Positions 15,117 through 23,391 of a stretch of DNA of 36,274 bases are shown in pieces. Source of the DNA: an uncultured Acetatifactor sp. (GTDB lineage: Bacteria > Bacillota > Clostridia > Lachnospirales > Lachnospiraceae). A model generated the notes under the pieces. The model ran no database searches, had not been told where the DNA came from, and saw only the letters and a list, made by a program, of their open reading frames with translations. Positions within the stretch are counted from its first letter, which is position 1; each line of letters opens with the position of its first letter. Made by a program: the position numbers and the translations under genes. Where the stretch lies: contig CAJTKW010000012.1 in assembly GCA_910577035.1 (NCBI GenBank), positions 1-36,274 on the forward strand, given 5' to 3'.

Positions 15117-15646
15117 GCGCTTTGCACCGTCTCCAGGATTCCGTCCGCAATGGCCTGGGCAATGTCCCGGAATCGTTCGTCAAAAAGCTGATTATCCGCA
15201 TCCGTATTGATAAATCCTACCTCCAGCAATACCGCGGGCATTTCCGTCCTGTTTAACACGACCAGATTCGTTCTCTCATTGACTCCCTGATTTACAAAGC
15301 CCACATCCTCCAGCCTGGCGTTAATATTTTCCGCCAGCCTTGCCGCCTCGCCGTAACGGTTGTAAACGAGGGTTTCCACTCCCGTGTATTGATTCGGATA
15401 AGGACTGGAATTCCGGTGTATGGAGACAAAATAATCTGCGTTCACCGCATTTCCCTCCATCGCCTTCTGATGGGGAGATTCGTATAGGTCCGTGTCCCGG
15501 GTGTAATAGACATTCACCCCGTTTGCCTCCAGAATCGGTCCGATTGCCAGCGCCAGGGCCAGAGTATCGTCCTTTTCCTGCCTTCCGTTGTATGTAGCGC
15601 CGGGATTGCTGCCTCCGTGGCCCGCGTCGAGTACTACCAGTGCCAT
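15113..15646 (-). CDS. N-acetylmuramoyl-L-alanine amidase (Amidase_3, 177 aa)
   Basis: A zinc amidase that cleaves the bond between muramic acid and the stem peptide of peptidoglycan. The Amidase_3 fold is recognised from VVLDAGHGGSNPGA (zinc His), the EKDDTLALALA helix with the zinc Glu, YYTRDTD, DYFVSIHRN (zinc His) and LLEVGFINTDADNQL (catalytic Glu). No signal peptide or wall-binding domain is visible with the chosen ATG at 15646, which has GAGAGG about 6 nt upstream; the longer frame to 15775 does not add a signal sequence. It is the first gene of the pst operon: its TGA overlaps the pstS ATG. Export route and substrate state are therefore unclear. Confidence 0.9.
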   Translation of the reverse strand: MALVVLDAGHGGSNPGATYNGRQEKDDTLALALAIGPILEANGVNVYYTRDTDLYESPHQKAMEGNAVNADYFVSIHRNSSPYPNQYTGVETLVYNRYGEAARLAENINARLEDVGFVNQGVNERTNLVVLNRTEMPAVLLEVGFINTDADNQLFDERFRDIAQAIADGILETVQSA

Positions 15647-15729
15647 ACCGTACCTCTCAAAAGGTTTTGTATATTGTATGCAAAGATCGGAAATCCGTGC
15701 CAGTCCCCACCTTCCCATGCAGTTCGCAC

Positions 15730-15758
15730 TTGTAAATCCGCCCCTGATCAGGTAAAAT
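15730..15758 (+). promoter_or_regulatory. Promoter for the AI-2E family permease gene
   Basis: TTGTAA (15730-15735) and TAAAAT (15753-15758) are 17 bp apart, about 40 nt upstream of the ATG at 15799, in the divergent gap with the amidase. On the other strand a TACAAT-like hexamer about 20-30 nt before the amidase has no good -35. Confidence 0.55.
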
Positions 15759-15798
15759 ATGTTAAAACAGCCCATGGGCAGGAAAAAGGAGAACCCCT

Positions 15799-16944
15799 AT
15801 GAAATCTCGTTGGAAAATTTTTCTGCAGGCTGGAATCAGCCTGTTTATTTTATACCTTTGCATCCATTACTGGGACGGCTTCATTCATTTACTGAAGCTG
15901 CTCCTGGCGGCCGGGACACCGCTTTTGATGGGGTGCGTCCTTGCCTATATCTTCAATATTCCCATGAGCTTTTATGAACGGCACTATTTTCCCAAAAGTA
16001 AAAAAGCCGGAGTCATAAAAAGCCGCAGGCCGGTCTGCATGCTACTGGCTTTTTTAAGCGTGCTTGCCGCCGTGCTTTTGCTGCTGCGCATTGTTATTCC
16101 GGAGCTAAGCAGCTGCATCACGCTGTTACTCACCAGTGTCCCCGCCGCCCTGGCCGACATTGGGGAATCTCTGGCAGAGAAGCCCTGGATTTCCGACTCC
16201 ATCCAGGAATTCTTTGATACCATGGACTGGCAAAAGTCTCTGACAAATATCGTGTACTCTGTCCTGGGCGGCCTGGGAAGCGCAGGGGACTATGCCGTAA
16301 CCATTGTCTCCAGGACGGTTACCACCGCCGCAAACCTCATGATCGCCTTTATCTTCTCCGTCTACATTTTAGCCGGCCGGGAAACCCTGGGACGCCAGTT
16401 GAAAACCTTGTCGGACCATTATCTGAAGCCCGGCCGGCTCACAGGAATTTCCCATGTACTGTCCGTTGCCAACGACTGCTTTCATCGCTATATCGTAGGC
16501 CAATGCACGGAAGCGGTCATTCTGGGCGCGCTCTGCACGACGGGAATGCTGCTGTTCCGCTTTCCCTATGCCGCGGTAGTAGGCGTCACCGTGGGCTTTA
16601 CCGCCCTGATCCCTGTCGCAGGGGCTTACATCGGCGGTGCCGTGGGATTTTTGCTGATCCTGACGTCATCTCCCCTGAAAGCCGTTCTGTTCGTGGTGTA
16701 CCTGGTCACCCTCCAACAGCTGGAGGGAAATATCATTTACCCCAAGGTGGTGGGAACCTCCCTGGGGCTGCCGGGAATCTGGGTGCTGGCCGCAGTTATT
16801 ATCGGCGGCGGAATCAGCGGCATCGGCGGGATGCTGGCAGGTGTTCCCTTAAGCGCCTGTCTCTACCGGCTGATCCGGGAGGATGTCCACAAAGATGACC
16901 CCAAAACCGTCCCCATGGAAACCCCTCCTGATACACGGGCCTGA
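15799..16944 (+). CDS. AI-2E family transporter (381 aa)
   Basis: A multi-pass permease of the AI-2 exporter superfamily (TqsA/YdiK/YueF-like). Hydrophobic segments occur near 8-25, 32-52, 78-100 and 160-185, and several follow in the C-terminal half. Family-typical segments include the soluble region around 105-150, FIFSVYILAGRE, VGFTALIPVAGAYIGGAVG and the LEGNIIYPKVVGTSLGLPG signature with GGGISGIGGMLAGVPL. Substrate cannot be assigned: characterised members export AI-2 or act as sodium/proton antiporters. AAGGAG lies 7 nt before the ATG. A bidirectional terminator follows at once, so it is monocistronic. Confidence 0.88.
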   Translation: MKSRWKIFLQAGISLFILYLCIHYWDGFIHLLKLLLAAGTPLLMGCVLAYIFNIPMSFYERHYFPKSKKAGVIKSRRPVCMLLAFLSVLAAVLLLLRIVIPELSSCITLLLTSVPAALADIGESLAEKPWISDSIQEFFDTMDWQKSLTNIVYSVLGGLGSAGDYAVTIVSRTVTTAANLMIAFIFSVYILAGRETLGRQLKTLSDHYLKPGRLTGISHVLSVANDCFHRYIVGQCTEAVILGALCTTGMLLFRFPYAAVVGVTVGFTALIPVAGAYIGGAVGFLLILTSSPLKAVLFVVYLVTLQQLEGNIIYPKVVGTSLGLPGIWVLAAVIIGGGISGIGGMLAGVPLSACLYRLIREDVHKDDPKTVPMETPPDTRA

Positions 16945-16957
16945 CGGCATAACTTAT

Positions 16958-16990
16958 AAAACGGTGCCTGCACAATGCAGACACCGTTTT
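16958..16990. terminator. Bidirectional rho-independent terminator
   Basis: AAAACGGTG (16958-16966) pairs with CACCGTTTT (16982-16990), and an inner CTGC/GCAG extends the stem past a mismatch. A-tract and T-tract flank the stem, so it can end both the plus-strand permease transcript and the minus-strand coiled-coil/oleate hydratase transcript. Confidence 0.9.
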
Positions 16991-17020
16991 GCTATACAAA
17001 GTCAGATTTCCCCGCCTGCC

Positions 17021-17872
17021 TTACAGACTTTCGTCCACTGCCGCGCCTTTTATATCCTCCTCCAGAAGGTTCATCCTTCTGAGCATGTCCTGAACCTCCT
17101 TCTGCACATCATCGGAAGATCTGGTAAGATCGGAGAATTCTTCGGGACTGAGCTCCTCAATCCATGCCTCTTCCTCTTCCCGCTTCTCCTTCCGGCTCTC
17201 CAGAAGCTTCTCCTTCTCTTCCTTTTCTTCCTTGATTACTTCCGCCTGTTCTTCTCTCTTTTCCGTCTCTTCCTCCGCATGATCCATGCCCTCCTGCATG
17301 GCCATGCTCACGATTTCATCGTTGGCAGCCTCCATAATACCGTCTGCCTGCTCCCAGGCATCTGTCATGTTATGGTACTTCAGCCGTTCCCGACGGGTGC
17401 TCCGGATAGACGCATTCTCCCCCAGAATCTGCCCCTGGCTCTGAGCCAGCTTCTGCTCCTGAACCTTTCTCTCCTGCTTCAGGTTCTCCAGATCCTGCCG
17501 ATATGCTTCCTCTCCGATTTCTCCGTTTGCCCTGGCAGCATCCAGGGCTTCCTGGCGCTTGTCAATATCGGCCAGCCCGTCCTGAAGCCCGACGCACTCT
17601 TCCTGCAGCTCTTTTACGTGCTGACGGCTTTCCTCCATACCCTCATCTATCTGCAGATCGCCATGAAATGCCTCACCCACCATCTTCATGGCTTTCTCCT
17701 GGGCCTTGGCCTTCTTCTCCGCGATCCGGTCCCGCAGAGGGCTTTCCTGACCGGGATTCAGATCCCCCGCAAAAACCGTCTTTCTGTTTTCCTGCCCCTT
17801 TTCCGCACCCTCCATGGCCGCCCGGCCTGGCTGCGCGCCGGCATACAGCGTAATATTGTTGTCTACCTTCAT
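17021..17872 (-). CDS. Coiled-coil protein of unknown function (283 aa)
   Basis: I do not recognise a named family. The protein is hydrophilic and highly charged, without signal peptide or membrane segment. Residues about 45-75, 80-145 and 195-245 are rich in Glu, Lys, Arg, Gln and Leu with heptad-like spacing, typical of coiled coils; 195-240 is an almost continuous E/K/R stretch. The N-terminus (MKVDNNITLYAG) is less charged. The ATG at 17872 follows an AGGGGG stretch. It lies about 80 nt downstream of the oleate hydratase on the same strand and ends at a strong terminator, so it may be the last gene of that transcript. A scaffold role is possible, but there is no direct evidence. Confidence 0.65.
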   Translation of the reverse strand: MKVDNNITLYAGAQPGRAAMEGAEKGQENRKTVFAGDLNPGQESPLRDRIAEKKAKAQEKAMKMVGEAFHGDLQIDEGMEESRQHVKELQEECVGLQDGLADIDKRQEALDAARANGEIGEEAYRQDLENLKQERKVQEQKLAQSQGQILGENASIRSTRRERLKYHNMTDAWEQADGIMEAANDEIVSMAMQEGMDHAEEETEKREEQAEVIKEEKEEKEKLLESRKEKREEEEAWIEELSPEEFSDLTRSSDDVQKEVQDMLRRMNLLEEDIKGAAVDESL

Positions 17873-17951
17873 TACAGTGCCCCCTGTCTTCTTTCCTTAC
17901 TCTTAATATCGGCACCGGGCGCGCACACCTTAAGCGGCAGATCCGAAAACG

Positions 17952-19919
17952 TTATTTCTTCTTTGCTTTGATAATACCGATTGCCGTCGCGCCGATTGCC
18001 GCAACGGTAATGGCGGAGGCAACATTTTTGTGTTCGGTCACAAGCCTTTTGCCTTCTGTAATTGCCTTCCGTCCGCTTCTGGCAGCCTTTTTCGCCGTGG
18101 TTTCCTCCGGAGCTTCCAGTTCCTTTTCCTCCACAAGGCCGCTGTCCTTTAACAGGATTCCCAGATCGGTGTCTCTGATTTTGCGGATAATCAGCTTTAT
18201 CGCTTCTTTCTCCGGCAGCGTCAGATCCATCTGTGAAAGGGGACGCTTATCCACAGCGTAATAGCAGGCTCTTAAAAGCTCTCTCACGTCGTACTTGCTG
18301 CCCCAGACCTCCGGGACGCCTCTGTCTACCTTCAAAAGCGTATACACAGCCTCCATCCCCGTACGGATTGAGTACTCCGTGGTGAAAATCGTATCTCGGG
18401 GCGTCTCGGCAAACTGCCCCAGAAAGGCAAAGTTCACTGCGCCTTCAGGAACCACAAGCGGCCTGTCTTCCTTTTTCCTGGGCTGGAAGAAGGCGTTAAT
18501 ATAGGGCATAAAGCACGTTGTAGTATTACATGCTTCCTGCGCCAGCGTCTTAATTTCCTCTTCGGGGATGCCGATATGGTACAGCCACTCCTGACACACC
18601 TCTTCTCCGGTGCATTCCCGCATGGGCTTCTTGACATAATTCCCCTCTTTGTCGGTGCTGAGTGAATACAGCCATATCAATACCGTATTCTTATCCTGCG
18701 CCCTGAACTGAGGCTGGCGGTTGATCGTCCATGACAAATACCAGTTGTCCGTACTGTCCTTTACCGTTACGATACCTCCGGTAGTCACCTTGCCCTCTCT
18801 GGGATCCCGTTTGCAGATCCTGATAATATGCTGGATAATCTCTTCATTGGAGGTGGCGACCGTAGCGCTCATCCAGTTGGTTGCTTCGAAATCACTGCAG
18901 AACGCATCCGGATTCCCGTATTCGCCGTGGACAGCCTGGCGGGCAATATTTTTCCACATATCCCAGGACTCTCCGGCACCGTTTTTAATATGACCAAGAT
19001 CCGGCGCATGGTTCTGATCGCCATAGCAGGAGGTGTCCGTGCAGCAGCCGTTGGTAATGAACACCAGGTCGTCCTCTAACAGGTCGATGCTCTGCTCCTT
19101 TCCCTCTTTGACAAACTGAATCTGCCTGGCAATGCGCTTTTCTCCCTCCGCCTCGATGATAACATTTTTCACATCCACGCCGAACTCAATCTTAACGTCA
19201 TGTGCCTCCAGATACTTGACCAGCGGGAGAATCATACTCTCATACTGATTATATTTGGTAAAGCGCAGCGCGCTGAAATCAGGCAGCCCGTCTATATGAT
19301 GCACATATCTGCAGAGATACCTCTTCATCTCCAGTGCGCTGGACCAACGCTGAAACGCGAACATCGTCTGCCAGTACAGCCAGAAATTCGTCTCCCAGAA
19401 GGAGTCCGGAAGCACCTCCGAAATCTTCTTTCCCTCCAGCTGCTTCTCCGGCGTTATAAAAAGCTTTGACAACGCCATGGCGGAATCCCTGTCCAGATTA
19501 AACTTCCTGTCCGTATGCGCGTCCTCGCCCCGGTTCACGGAGGCCCTGCACAGCGAATAATTGGGATCATGCTTGTTCAGCCAATAATATTCGTCCAAAA
19601 CAGACACCCCCGGATTTTCTATGGAAGGAACGTCCCGGAACATATCCCACATACACTCAAAATGGTTATCCATCTCTCTGCCGCCCCGCATAAAGAAGCC
19701 CTTGGTCACATCCCTGTAGCCGTCGCAGCTGCCGCCTGCCAGCTCCAGCTTTTCCAGCACATGAATACGCTCTCCCTTCATCTGGCCGTCCCGCACCAGG
19801 TAAAACGCCGCGGCCAAGCCAGCCAGGCCCGTTCCAATGATATAAGCCGACTTCTTATCCACTCCCTCCGGCTTCTCCGGTCTTGCAAATGCCTCATAAG
19901 TTCCCGCTGAATAATACAT
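17952..19919 (-). CDS. ohyA: Oleate hydratase, FAD-dependent, with C-terminal hydrophobic tail (655 aa)
   Basis: An oleate hydratase (myosin-cross-reactive antigen family, EC 4.2.1.53) that adds water to cis-9 double bonds of unsaturated fatty acids to give 10-hydroxy acids. The FAD-binding motif GTGLAGLAAA is at 29-38, and the family motif RGGREMDNHFEC at 78-89 contains the conserved catalytic Glu region. FITNGCCTDTS and CFMPYINAFF are also family-typical. The usual family length is about 560-600 aa. This protein continues with a charged linker and a final segment of about 20 hydrophobic residues ending in KAKKK, like a tail anchor. ATG at 19919 is chosen over an in-frame GTG at 19925 because GAGAGG is 8 nt upstream. 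A TetR gene precedes it on the same strand. Confidence 0.95.
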   Translation of the reverse strand: MYYSAGTYEAFARPEKPEGVDKKSAYIIGTGLAGLAAAFYLVRDGQMKGERIHVLEKLELAGGSCDGYRDVTKGFFMRGGREMDNHFECMWDMFRDVPSIENPGVSVLDEYYWLNKHDPNYSLCRASVNRGEDAHTDRKFNLDRDSAMALSKLFITPEKQLEGKKISEVLPDSFWETNFWLYWQTMFAFQRWSSALEMKRYLCRYVHHIDGLPDFSALRFTKYNQYESMILPLVKYLEAHDVKIEFGVDVKNVIIEAEGEKRIARQIQFVKEGKEQSIDLLEDDLVFITNGCCTDTSCYGDQNHAPDLGHIKNGAGESWDMWKNIARQAVHGEYGNPDAFCSDFEATNWMSATVATSNEEIIQHIIRICKRDPREGKVTTGGIVTVKDSTDNWYLSWTINRQPQFRAQDKNTVLIWLYSLSTDKEGNYVKKPMRECTGEEVCQEWLYHIGIPEEEIKTLAQEACNTTTCFMPYINAFFQPRKKEDRPLVVPEGAVNFAFLGQFAETPRDTIFTTEYSIRTGMEAVYTLLKVDRGVPEVWGSKYDVRELLRACYYAVDKRPLSQMDLTLPEKEAIKLIIRKIRDTDLGILLKDSGLVEEKELEAPEETTAKKAARSGRKAITEGKRLVTEHKNVASAITVAAIGATAIGIIKAKKK

Positions 19920-19961
19920 ACACACAACCTCTCTTTCTTTTATTCAACCCTCATCCAAACG

Positions 19962-20000
19962 GCAGGGCAGCTCTTTCGCAGTGCTGTCCGCCAGCCCTGC
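19962..20000 (-). promoter_or_regulatory. Stem-loop in the oleate hydratase 5' untranslated region
   Basis: GCAGGGC (19994-20000 on the minus strand) pairs with GCCCTGC (19962-19968), enclosing 25 nt, between the candidate promoter and the ohyA ribosome site. Seven perfect pairs are seen; it does not sequester the ribosome site. Function is unknown. Confidence 0.4.
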
Positions 20001-20021
20001 TCTTTTCTTTGTCATGTTCCC

Positions 20022-20050
20022 ATTGTAGCCTGATGCTTTTCTTCCCGCAA
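20022..20050 (-). promoter_or_regulatory. Candidate promoter for ohyA
   Basis: On the minus strand TTGCGG (20045-20050) and TACAAT (20022-20027) have a 17-bp spacer, just after the terminator of the upstream regulator gene. The -35 is weak, so activation or another start is possible. Confidence 0.5.
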
Positions 20051-20055
20051 TAAAC

Positions 20056-20092
20056 AAAAAAGCCGCTGTGATTAAATATCTGTCACAACCGC
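20056..20092 (-). terminator. Rho-independent terminator after the TetR gene
   Basis: GCGGTTGTGA (20083-20092) and TCACAGCGGC (20062-20071) form a stem with one mismatch and one wobble, followed on the minus strand by TTTTTT. It separates the GNAT-tetR unit from ohyA. Confidence 0.7.
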
Positions 20093-20111
20093 TCTTTTGT
20101 CTGAATTTTTA

Positions 20112-20708
20112 TCATTCCGGCCTTTTTGATAAACTTTTCCCCGAGCCCTGCCCGTCCTTCCGCATCCTGTTTACCGCCCCTGAAATGCTATCCTGCATCA
20201 CAAGGGCAAAACGCTCTACAAGCTGTTCCGGCGGCTCCTTCATGTCATCCTTCAGCCAATCCAGCATCACTCCCACAAAAGCATAGGAATATACTCGGGC
20301 AATAAACGCCTTATCCTCCGTACGCAGAACCATGCCCCGCGCCAGCTCATCCACCACATTGCAGAGCAGATGGTCCGCCAGCGGCGTCAGATAGCGTTCT
20401 GCCTGCTCCCTGCCCACACAGCGGTAAATATTGCTGATAAACACCTTGTTTTCCGCAACCATACGGAACAGCTCCAGATAACCCTGCTGCCAGGTATCAT
20501 AGGTTTTTCGACCCTTTAGGGCGGCCTGCGCATCTTCCACACACGCCCACTCCACCAAATCGTAAATATCCTTAAAATGATAGTAAAAAGTCATCCTGCT
20601 GATTCCGCAGTCGTCGGCAATGTCCTGGATGGTGATCTTATTTAGCGGCTTCTCCAAAAGCAGCTTTTTAAGGGAATTTTCAAGGGATTTTTTTGTAAAA
20701 TTTGCCAT
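20112..20708 (-). CDS. TetR family transcriptional regulator (198 aa)
   Basis: A TetR-type DNA-binding domain at the N-terminus: TKKSLENSLKKLLLEKPLNK, then ITIQDIADDCGISRMTFYYHF, the recognition helix with the family-typical TFYYHFKD. The C-terminal part resembles the DhaS-like TetR_C group, but the effector is unknown. The ATG at 20708 (MANFTKKS) is chosen because GTAGGAG lies 5 nt upstream; the frame is open to 20879 but that stretch overlaps the GNAT gene in a different frame. It starts 8 nt after the GNAT stop and is followed by a terminator, then ohyA. Control of ohyA or of a fatty-acid response is plausible from position but unproven. Confidence 0.88.
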   Translation of the reverse strand: MANFTKKSLENSLKKLLLEKPLNKITIQDIADDCGISRMTFYYHFKDIYDLVEWACVEDAQAALKGRKTYDTWQQGYLELFRMVAENKVFISNIYRCVGREQAERYLTPLADHLLCNVVDELARGMVLRTEDKAFIARVYSYAFVGVMLDWLKDDMKEPPEQLVERFALVMQDSISGAVNRMRKDGQGSGKSLSKRPE

Positions 20709-20716
20709 TTTAGCTC

Positions 20717-21280
20717 CTACAATTCCAGCTCCAGCTGACAGTCGAAGGGTTCCTCTTCCACATGCTTTTGATGATACAGCTTTGCTTCCACACACCCCAT
20801 ATTCCTGTAAAACGCCTGGCTCTCCACCGCGGAATGGGCGGATATATACAGCTTTCCTGCTCCCCGCTGCCGTGCCCATTCCTTTGCCTTAAGGATCAGC
20901 GCCCTCCCAATCCCCTTTCTCCGCATATCCTGAGAGACATGCAGGGACGCCAGATCCGCATACCTGTTTTCGCCGCCGAATATTTCAGGCAGGACCGCCG
21001 CAAAGCCCTTCAGCCTGCCCTCCGCAAAGGCGCCATACACCAGGCCTCCTGAAGCGGCCGTATCCCGCAGGCAGCAAATCAGCACCTGATAGTCCTCCGC
21101 TGACCAGTCGTCTATAAAGGGCGCATGTCTGATGACCCACTGCCCGTTTTCCCGGCGCCAGCAGTCCGTTACCACCTGCCTGCGTTCAAAGCTGCCAAAC
21201 AGCTCCCTGTTAATCTCAGCTTCCCCCAGGTCACGATATGTAATGACCCTATTATCTTTTCCCTGTGTTCTCTCCGTCAT
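20717..21280 (-). CDS. GNAT family N-acetyltransferase (187 aa)
   Basis: A Gcn5-related acetyltransferase. Motif A for acetyl-CoA binding is visible as LHVSQDMRRKGIGRALILKA, followed by WARQRGAGKLYISAHSAVES and AFYRNMGCVE, the usual motif B region. The N-terminal half is a less conserved acceptor-binding part. The acceptor is unknown. The start is uncertain among ATGs at 21301, 21292 and 21280; 21280 has GGTGGA 5-6 nt upstream, and 21301 lies in the first hairpin of the adjacent repeat array. The gene is directly followed by tetR, whose ribosome site begins right after the GNAT stop, so the two form one transcript. Confidence 0.82.
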   Translation of the reverse strand: MTERTQGKDNRVITYRDLGEAEINRELFGSFERRQVVTDCWRRENGQWVIRHAPFIDDWSAEDYQVLICCLRDTAASGGLVYGAFAEGRLKGFAAVLPEIFGGENRYADLASLHVSQDMRRKGIGRALILKAKEWARQRGAGKLYISAHSAVESQAFYRNMGCVEAKLYHQKHVEEEPFDCQLELEL

Positions 21281-21301
21281 ATTTTCCACCATACCCTCCA
21301 T

Positions 21302-21578
21302 GTCGCGGCTCTGCCGCGACTCATAGTCCCAAGGCCGGCAAGCTGGCAGGGCAAACTTATACGCCTGTGTGAAGCTTAGGGAAACGCTGATGAAAGCGTT
21401 TCCCTAAAGCCAACTTGTCGGCTTTGGGATTCTGCGTTGCGAAGCAACAAAACACCCTGCAAATCCGTGCGCATCCGCCGGAGGCTCTTAAGGAAGCGCT
21501 GATGAAATCATCGCTTCCTCAGTACTTCCAAGCCGGCTTGCTGACTTGGGGAAACAGCCAAGCCTGAGAATCAGGCTT
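21302..21578. repeat. Array of about eight stem-loops in a 320-bp gene-free gap
   Basis: The gap between the GNAT and ABC transporter genes holds consecutive palindromes: GTCGCGGC/GCCGCGAC (21302-21320); GCCGGC/GCTGGC (21334-21347); a perfect 13-bp TTAGGGAAACGCT/AGCGTTTCCCTAA (21376-21407); AAAGCC/GGCTTT (21406-21425); GTTGC/GCAAC (21436-21448); AGGAAGCG/CGCTTCCT (21491-21519); AAGCCGGCTT (21530-21539); and AAGCCTGA/TCAGGCTT (21560-21578). The third and sixth share the loop core CTGATGAAA. No coding frame is evident. This is a structured composite repeat rather than a single terminator. A related palindrome occurs at 4-32. Confidence 0.8.
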
Positions 21579-21624
21579 TGACATGAGCGAAACCTGCCGA
21601 GGGCAATCAGAAATACCTTTCACG

Positions 21625-23391
21625 CTACCCTGCAAACTGCGAATTGTAAAGATTTGCGTAAAAGCCGCCCTTCGCCAGCAGGCTGTCATGGCTGCCCTGC
21701 TCGATAATATTTCCGTCCTTCATCACCAGGATAATGTCCGCCTCCTGGATGGTGGAGAGCCTGTGGGCCACGATAAAGCTGGTCCTTCCCTCCATCATGG
21801 CGGCAAAGGCATTCTGGATCTTTAATTCCGTGCGGGTATCTATGGAGGAGGTTGCCTCATCCAGAATCAGCATGGGCGGAAGGCAGAGCATGACCCTGGC
21901 AATGCACAGGAGCTGCTTCTGTCCCTGGGACAGGCTGCCCCCGTCCTCCGTAATCACCGTATCATACCCATTGGGCAGACGCTTGATAAAGCTGTGGGCA
22001 TGGGCGGATTTTGCCGCCGCCGTCACTTCCTCCTCCGACGCCCCGGGCTTACCCATACGGATGTTGTCCCGGATGGTTCCTGCCCGCAGCCAGGTCTCCT
22101 GAAGCACCATCCCGTAGCTGGTACGCAGGCTGCCCCTGGTCAGCTCCCGTATATCCGTGCCGTCCACACAGATCCTGCCGCTGTTCACGTCGTAGAAGCG
22201 CATCAGCAGGTTAATCAGCGTGGTCTTGCCGCAGCCGGTGGGTCCTACAATGGCCACTCTCTGTCCCGGCTTCACCTCCAGGTTGAAATTCTCTATCAGC
22301 TTCTTATCCGGCACATAGCTGAAATACACATTTTCCAGCTTTACATTGCCCCTGGCAGCCGTCAGCTCCTTTGCCTTCTCTCCGTCCGGAATCTGAGGCT
22401 GCTCGTCAATCAGCTCAAAAATGCGGGCTGCGCAGGCCAGGGCATTCTGCAGCTCCGTCACCACCCCGGATATTTCGTTAAAGGGCTTTGTGTACTGGTT
22501 TGCGTAGCTTAAGAAACAGGACAGGCGCCCCACGCTGATCCCTCCCCGGATCGCCAGGAAGGCGCCGAAAATCCCCACGCCTGCATATACCAGACTGTTG
22601 ACAAAACGGGTGCAGGGATTGGTCAGGGATGAGAAAAAGATGGCCTTGAGGGAGCATTTCTCCAGCCTGCCGTTAATCTCCCGGAACTGCTCCTTCACCG
22701 CCTCCTCCCTGGAAAAGGTCTTCACCACCTTCTGGTTGCCGATCATCTCCTCGATCAGGGCCGTCTGCTCCCCCCGGGTCTCGGACTGGAGCTTAAACAT
22801 GGAAAAGGTCCTGGTAGCAATAAACTTCGCCACCAGGAAGGAAACCGGGGTAATGCACACCACCACCAGGGCAATGGGCACATTGGTGACCAGCATAAAT
22901 ATCAAAGTACCGAAAATGGTAAGCACCCCGGTGAAAAGCTGTGTAAAGCCCATGAGCAGGCCGTCCGCAAAGGTATCCACGTCCGCCACCACCCGGCTTA
23001 CAATGTCGCCATAAGCATGGGCATCCAGATACTTTAAAGGCAGCTCCTCCAGCCTGTGAAAGGCGTCCTCCCGAATATCCTTCACCACATGGTAAGTGAT
23101 ATGATTATTGCAGGTGTTCATCACCCACTGGGACAGCGCCGTAATTAACACCGCAATGCCGATCTTTATCATGATGGCCGACACCCCGTCAAAATCCACG
23201 CTCCCCTTCCCCAGAAGCAGGTCCACCGCATCTCCCGTCAGGATGGGTACATACAGGGTAAGAGCAACGGTTACCGCCGCCAGAATCAAAGATAATCCCA
23301 CCAGGAACCAGTATCTTCTAATATAATTCAGAACCTTTCCCATGGTGGCCATCTGTCCTGATTTTCTGCCATTCTTTACCTTATCTGCCAT
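21625..23391 (-). CDS. Heterodimeric ABC exporter, catalytic subunit (588 aa)
   Basis: A half-transporter with six N-terminal membrane helices (about 28-310) and a C-terminal ATPase. Walker A GPTGCGKTT is at 383-391, the signature LSQGQ at 487-491, Walker B MLILDEATSSID with catalytic E512, and the switch His at 543 (VAHRLST). It starts with ATG at 23391, overlapping the end of the upstream ABC gene by 11 bp. Together they form a heterodimer of the BmrCD/LmrCD/TM287-288 type, in which this subunit carries the intact Walker B and His. Substrate is unknown: drugs, lipids or peptides are all possible. The short hydrophilic N-terminus (1-20) is unremarkable. Confidence 0.93.
   Translation of the reverse strand: MADKVKNGRKSGQMATMGKVLNYIRRYWFLVGLSLILAAVTVALTLYVPILTGDAVDLLLGKGSVDFDGVSAIMIKIGIAVLITALSQWVMNTCNNHITYHVVKDIREDAFHRLEELPLKYLDAHAYGDIVSRVVADVDTFADGLLMGFTQLFTGVLTIFGTLIFMLVTNVPIALVVVCITPVSFLVAKFIATRTFSMFKLQSETRGEQTALIEEMIGNQKVVKTFSREEAVKEQFREINGRLEKCSLKAIFFSSLTNPCTRFVNSLVYAGVGIFGAFLAIRGGISVGRLSCFLSYANQYTKPFNEISGVVTELQNALACAARIFELIDEQPQIPDGEKAKELTAARGNVKLENVYFSYVPDKKLIENFNLEVKPGQRVAIVGPTGCGKTTLINLLMRFYDVNSGRICVDGTDIRELTRGSLRTSYGMVLQETWLRAGTIRDNIRMGKPGASEEEVTAAAKSAHAHSFIKRLPNGYDTVITEDGGSLSQGQKQLLCIARVMLCLPPMLILDEATSSIDTRTELKIQNAFAAMMEGRTSFIVAHRLSTIQEADIILVMKDGNIIEQGSHDSLLAKGGFYANLYNSQFAG

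Noticed and set aside
15650..15700. Sigma-54-like TGGCAC element upstream of the amidase
   Set aside because: The distance to the downstream TTTGCA is far longer than the fixed sigma-54 spacing.
16883..17971. Long plus-strand open frame opposite the coiled-coil gene (362 codons)
   Set aside because: It crosses a bidirectional terminator and is Leu/His-rich, as expected from the complement of a Glu/Lys-rich coiled coil.
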